A DNA stretch of 64,000 bases, taken from the NCBI RefSeq assembly GCF_018129995.1, contig NZ_JAFCKS010000001.1, positions 1,399,001 through 1,463,000 of the forward strand, in the 5' to 3' direction. The translations under genes and the position numbers were made by a program. Shown one piece after another: positions 61,108-64,000 of the stretch. The DNA comes from Bradyrhizobium sp. SZCCT0153 (GTDB lineage: Bacteria > Pseudomonadota > Alphaproteobacteria > Rhizobiales > Xanthobacteraceae). Below the pieces are notes generated by a model. The model saw nothing but the letters and a program-made list of their open reading frames with translations, was not told where the DNA came from and did no database searches. Every line of letters begins with the position of its first letter. Positions within the stretch are counted from its first letter, which is position 1.

Positions 61108-62169
61108 TCATTTCGCTGGCAGCCTCACGCTGGCGAGATCGGTGCCCACGATGATGTTGCCGGTGTAGCCGCCGTCCTCGGCGGCTTTCCGGTAGTCCTG
61201 CTCCGTCAACGGGCCACCGGGGACCTTCACGGTCCCCTGAGTAGGAGCACCGAGTGACGGCGCGAGATGGGTGAGCATGAGGTACTTCACCCCGTCGTGT
61301 TGAGCCATGGCACCGAGATCGGTCGCATTGCTCTGGCGATAGTAGACCGGAGGCGGCGCTCCACTGCCTCTTTCCGGCGAAAGCACGGGGTGGATGGTCG
61401 TATGCACGATGATATCGGCACCCTTGGCCAGCTTCTCGACCTGATCCGACGTCGAGGTCTTGCGCGGCGGAGCCTGCACGTCGTTGGATGCGTCCCCGCC
61501 AATCACCACGCTGCCGGCCGGCGTGTCGACGCGATAGGCTGCAGAACCCGGGATGTGCGTCGTCCGGATCGCGCTGACCTTCACGTCACCTGACGTCCAA
61601 ACGACTTGTGCGTCGTCCTTTGGATCGAAGGTGACAACCTTCATCCCCGCAACCGGACCGGCTGCGTCGACGAGGCCCTTCATTTCGGCGGCCCGGTAGG
61701 CGGTCTCACCTGACTGCTCATAGGCGTCGTCGATATGGGCGACAAATTTGCTGCAACTCACGGTGAATCCAAGCTGCGATTTCTCGTCGGTGCTGCAGAC
61801 GACGTCGAGCTTCGGGCCTTGAGGGACGCCGAAGAACCAGCGCATCTGCACGATATCGGAGAATCCCTCCGTATGGTCCGAGTGGATGTGTGTGAAGAAG
61901 ACGCCGTTGAGCTGCGCGGCCTGGACGCCGATTTGCGCCAGTCTCATGAGCGTTCCGCGGCCGGCGTCGAACTGCATCAGCACGGACCTGCAGTCGTTTG
62001 TGTCGTCACCGTACCGCACGAACGTCCCGGGCCCGGCGAGGTCGTTGTAGGGCGGCGGACCGCTGGTGCCGGTCAATGTGACGACCATGCAGGGCGCGGC
62101 CTGCGCACCTGTCGCGGCGACGGCCGTTGCCATGAACAGGAATGCCATCGCGGATAACAGCTTGCGCAT
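61108..62169 (-). CDS. Exported MBL-fold (ribonuclease Z-like) metallo-hydrolase
   Basis: 353 residues from MRKLLSAMAF, with a signal peptide ending TGAQAA. The zinc motif THIHSDHTEGF is canonical (His-x-His-x-Asp-His), with later ligands in TTHIPGSAAYRVDT, IGGDAS and LTHLAPS. The fold resembles the RNase Z/arylsulfatase branch, but an exported enzyme is more likely a small-molecule esterase, lactonase or sulfatase. It is the last of three minus-strand genes at the window's right end. Confidence 0.88.
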   Translation of the reverse strand: MRKLLSAMAFLFMATAVAATGAQAAPCMVVTLTGTSGPPPYNDLAGPGTFVRYGDDTNDCRSVLMQFDAGRGTLMRLAQIGVQAAQLNGVFFTHIHSDHTEGFSDIVQMRWFFGVPQGPKLDVVCSTDEKSQLGFTVSCSKFVAHIDDAYEQSGETAYRAAEMKGLVDAAGPVAGMKVVTFDPKDDAQVVWTSGDVKVSAIRTTHIPGSAAYRVDTPAGSVVIGGDASNDVQAPPRKTSTSDQVEKLAKGADIIVHTTIHPVLSPERGSGAPPPVYYRQSNATDLGAMAQHDGVKYLMLTHLAPSLGAPTQGTVKVPGGPLTEQDYRKAAEDGGYTGNIIVGTDLASVRLPAK

Positions 62170-62337
62170 TATGATCCTCTCTCTGCCCGACACCAATGTC
62201 AGCGGCAATGTCATTGGCTTGCAGGCATGCGCTGCAAAGGAATGAGACGCCCCATGGTCCGGAGCTGATCAACGATTTGCCGTAGCAATCGAGCACAGTC
62301 GCGCGATCCTTGGGTGGCTCCAACACGTGATCTGCAT

Positions 62338-62541
62338 TCAAGGTCGCCGTGTGCAGGCCCGATAGGTCGCGGTACCATTTCCGTTGATCGTATTTAGGTA
62401 CCCCACCGTCCAGGTCTGGGACTTTTGGCTGTAGCAAACGATTCCGAGAGGAATATCGGCAGGCAATGTTTGGGCGGCAGATTCCGTCGCCAGCGTAGCC
62501 AACAAACTGAATGCCACAACAGATAAGGAAAATTTGGGCAC
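62338..62541 (-). CDS. Small secreted protein with two cysteines
   Basis: 67 residues. Signal peptide MPKFSLSVVAFSLLATLATESAAQ; mature part of ~43 residues with Cys in IVCYSQKS and in YRACTRRP, which could form a disulfide, and the turn-rich NTINGNGTATY. I do not recognise the family. It lies 168 bp upstream of the MBL gene on the same strand. Confidence 0.6.
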   Translation of the reverse strand: MPKFSLSVVAFSLLATLATESAAQTLPADIPLGIVCYSQKSQTWTVGYLNTINGNGTATYRACTRRP

Positions 62542-62743
62542 GATCTCTTCTCGTAAGTCCGGACGCGGCGCGAGCCGTCCGCTTGGACCATCTATAAGAG
62601 GACTGCCTCGGGCTAATGTTGAGATAACTCAAGGAAATCGATGCGTTTGAATCGCAGCCAGATGCTGCAAGCGGCAGCACGCGCCCCATGAACTCAACGT
62701 CGCTGCTTCCTACCCGGCGTCGTCGAACAAGGTAGATCGATCC

Positions 62744-63808
62744 TTATTTCGTCACCATGTGGCGAGTCGGCGTGACCGTGCTCGTCGGCGGCGCAGGTGA
62801 GATGGAGAACGTCAGCCAGGTATTCCAGCCCGACGGCCGGTTCGCCGCGTCAAATTCCCCATAGGCTTTCACGTTCAGATAGCCCTGCATGTCTCCGACC
62901 GGAAACAGGTAGCCGAATTGCGGACCTACGCCCAACACGCGCGAGCGGAATGACCCGAGAATAGGGTGCTGACCGGAATCGTCGGTGACCTGCTGATAGG
63001 CATATCCGACGAAGCCCACGAACGCGTGCTTGGAAAGAAACTTCGATACGCCCCAGTCGAAATGGAAATCGACGCCGCTCTGGTACTGCGTGTCTGGGTT
63101 CTTGAAATTGTAGGTGAACCCGGCGACGCCCGAGAATTCCTGCCCGGTAGCGGGATCGAGATACGTGTAGCCGCCGCCGCCATCGATGGCGCCGTGACCG
63201 ATGCCGGTGTTGGCCAGACGGGTCGGTTGGTAGTCTCCGACGGGAATGTCGCCGGTCGCATAGGTCATCCAGTTGTGAACGCCGTTGTGCCACTTCAGCG
63301 ACATCACTGGATAGAGATCGCCGACCGACACAAGTGTGTCCGAAAGACTGCCGGTCCGCGTCGTGCCGAACGGGCCGACGTTGGTGGTCAGCGTTCCATC
63401 GATGCCGACTGCGCTTCGCGCGAATGTGCCGGTGAGACCCACGGCCAATTGTCCACCCAGCACTGGCGTGGCGAACGTATAGGTCGGCGCCAGGATCAGA
63501 ATGTCGGCTTGCGCATTGAGGCTTGCGTTCAGGTTGACATTGACCGTCGCCGGAAGTTTGCCGACCGTGATTTCCCGCGATGCAGCGACACCACCCGAGC
63601 CTGCGACGGAGGTGTGGTAATAAACCGTGCCTAGCGACCAACCCGGTGTCATCGGCAAGGCCGCGAGGCTGCCAAACTGACCCGGAAGCCAGAACGAAAT
63701 GCCGTTTTCATCGGCCCTGGCGCTTTCAACGGAGGCGGCAAGAAGGCCAGCGCTAACGAGACAGGCTGTCAGCCATGCACCTTGTGATCTAGAACCGGCG
63801 CGTTGCAT
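62744..63808 (-). CDS. Outer-membrane channel-like protein (Phenol_MetA_deg / COG4313 family)
   Basis: 354 residues with a signal peptide (WLTACLVSAGLLAASVESARA). The mature part starts ENGISFWLPGQFGSLAALPMTPGWSLGTVYYHTS, followed by long alternating beta strands and a VGPQFGYLFPVGDMQGYLNVKAYGEFDAANRPSGWNTWLTFSIS segment near the end. This is the COG4313 family, linked to aromatic degradation pathways and predicted to be an outer-membrane beta-barrel for hydrophobic substrates. A lone gene here, with no aromatic pathway beside it. Confidence 0.88.
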   Translation of the reverse strand: MQRAGSRSQGAWLTACLVSAGLLAASVESARADENGISFWLPGQFGSLAALPMTPGWSLGTVYYHTSVAGSGGVAASREITVGKLPATVNVNLNASLNAQADILILAPTYTFATPVLGGQLAVGLTGTFARSAVGIDGTLTTNVGPFGTTRTGSLSDTLVSVGDLYPVMSLKWHNGVHNWMTYATGDIPVGDYQPTRLANTGIGHGAIDGGGGYTYLDPATGQEFSGVAGFTYNFKNPDTQYQSGVDFHFDWGVSKFLSKHAFVGFVGYAYQQVTDDSGQHPILGSFRSRVLGVGPQFGYLFPVGDMQGYLNVKAYGEFDAANRPSGWNTWLTFSISPAPPTSTVTPTRHMVTK

Positions 63809-64000
63809 TCGTCCTCCAAGTCTTCGTCCCTATTGCCGGTTATTCCCGCATGATTTGGCGTCGCAAGGCAATGCCGGCGGTCCGATAGGTCCAAAGGACA
63901 TCCGCTGTGGCGCATTAATGTCACAAGTCTCCGCTGTAAGAGGCGCAATCGCGCACCTCATTACCTGCGCCAAGAGAGCTTCACCTCTGATGAGCACATC
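63809..64000. other. Right-edge gap
   Basis: 192 bp upstream of the barrel gene, of lower GC than most of the window. No gene seen; it presumably holds that gene's promoter. Confidence 0.5.

Overview
The window is a high-GC alphaproteobacterial chromosome segment, most likely Bradyrhizobium or a close relative. This rests on codon use, the density of ABC and TRAP uptake systems, the Tol-Pal/tilS/ftsH neighbourhood, and the long palindromic intergenic repeats at 36216-36300, 45231-45295 and 60889-60968. I called 64 protein genes (one cut by the left edge). I saw no tRNA, rRNA, CRISPR array, insertion sequence or obvious pseudogene.

Layout. 1-5763: tail of an amino-acid ABC transporter, then a NodB-fold amidase, a hydantoin-racemase-like enzyme, an orphan peptide-type binding protein and an amidohydrolase, tightly spaced as one operon. 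5753-15091: a LysR regulator divergent from a polyamine-type ABC transporter. That transporter is followed without a break by two DAO-type flavoenzymes, two ferredoxin-like subunits of an opine-oxidase/HcnABC-type complex, and a RidA imine deaminase. 15196-18884: dctA, an NCS2 nucleobase permease and an SDR. 18892-22075: two divergent YadA-like trimeric autotransporters, one with an exported companion. 22160-29831: a sirtuin, then hyuA-hyuB and a complete TRAP transporter. 29879-34390: GST, TetR, a chemoreceptor and a 2-hydroxyacid dehydrogenase.

34535-45761 is a stress-type region. An ECF42-type sigma factor is coupled to a DGPF (YciI) protein, followed by SRPBCC and VOC proteins. A second DGPF/YCII/SnoaL group with a WHG-type TetR and a DUF2852 gene lies 6 kb further on. 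Four copies of TGTCGG-N17-CGTC stand in front of exactly these genes, which makes a local ECF42 regulon visible from sequence alone. The TetR has two matching palindromic operators, one at its own start codon and one at the DUF2852 promoter.

45765-60794: a fatty-acid desaturase whose leader contains an intrinsic terminator, a serine acetyltransferase, tolQRAB, then a GGDEF-EAL protein and a FeeM/LuxI-like N-acyl synthase inserted between tolB and pal-cpoB, followed by tilS and ftsH. The FeeM-like gene has a perfect CtrA-type site (TTAA-N7-TTAA). 61108-63808 holds three exported or outer-membrane proteins on the minus strand that look accessory.

Strongest leads: the ECF42 promoter set, the TetR operator pair, the CtrA-box FeeM-like gene inside the Tol-Pal locus, the desaturase leader, and a 30-residue membrane protein gene at 38107.
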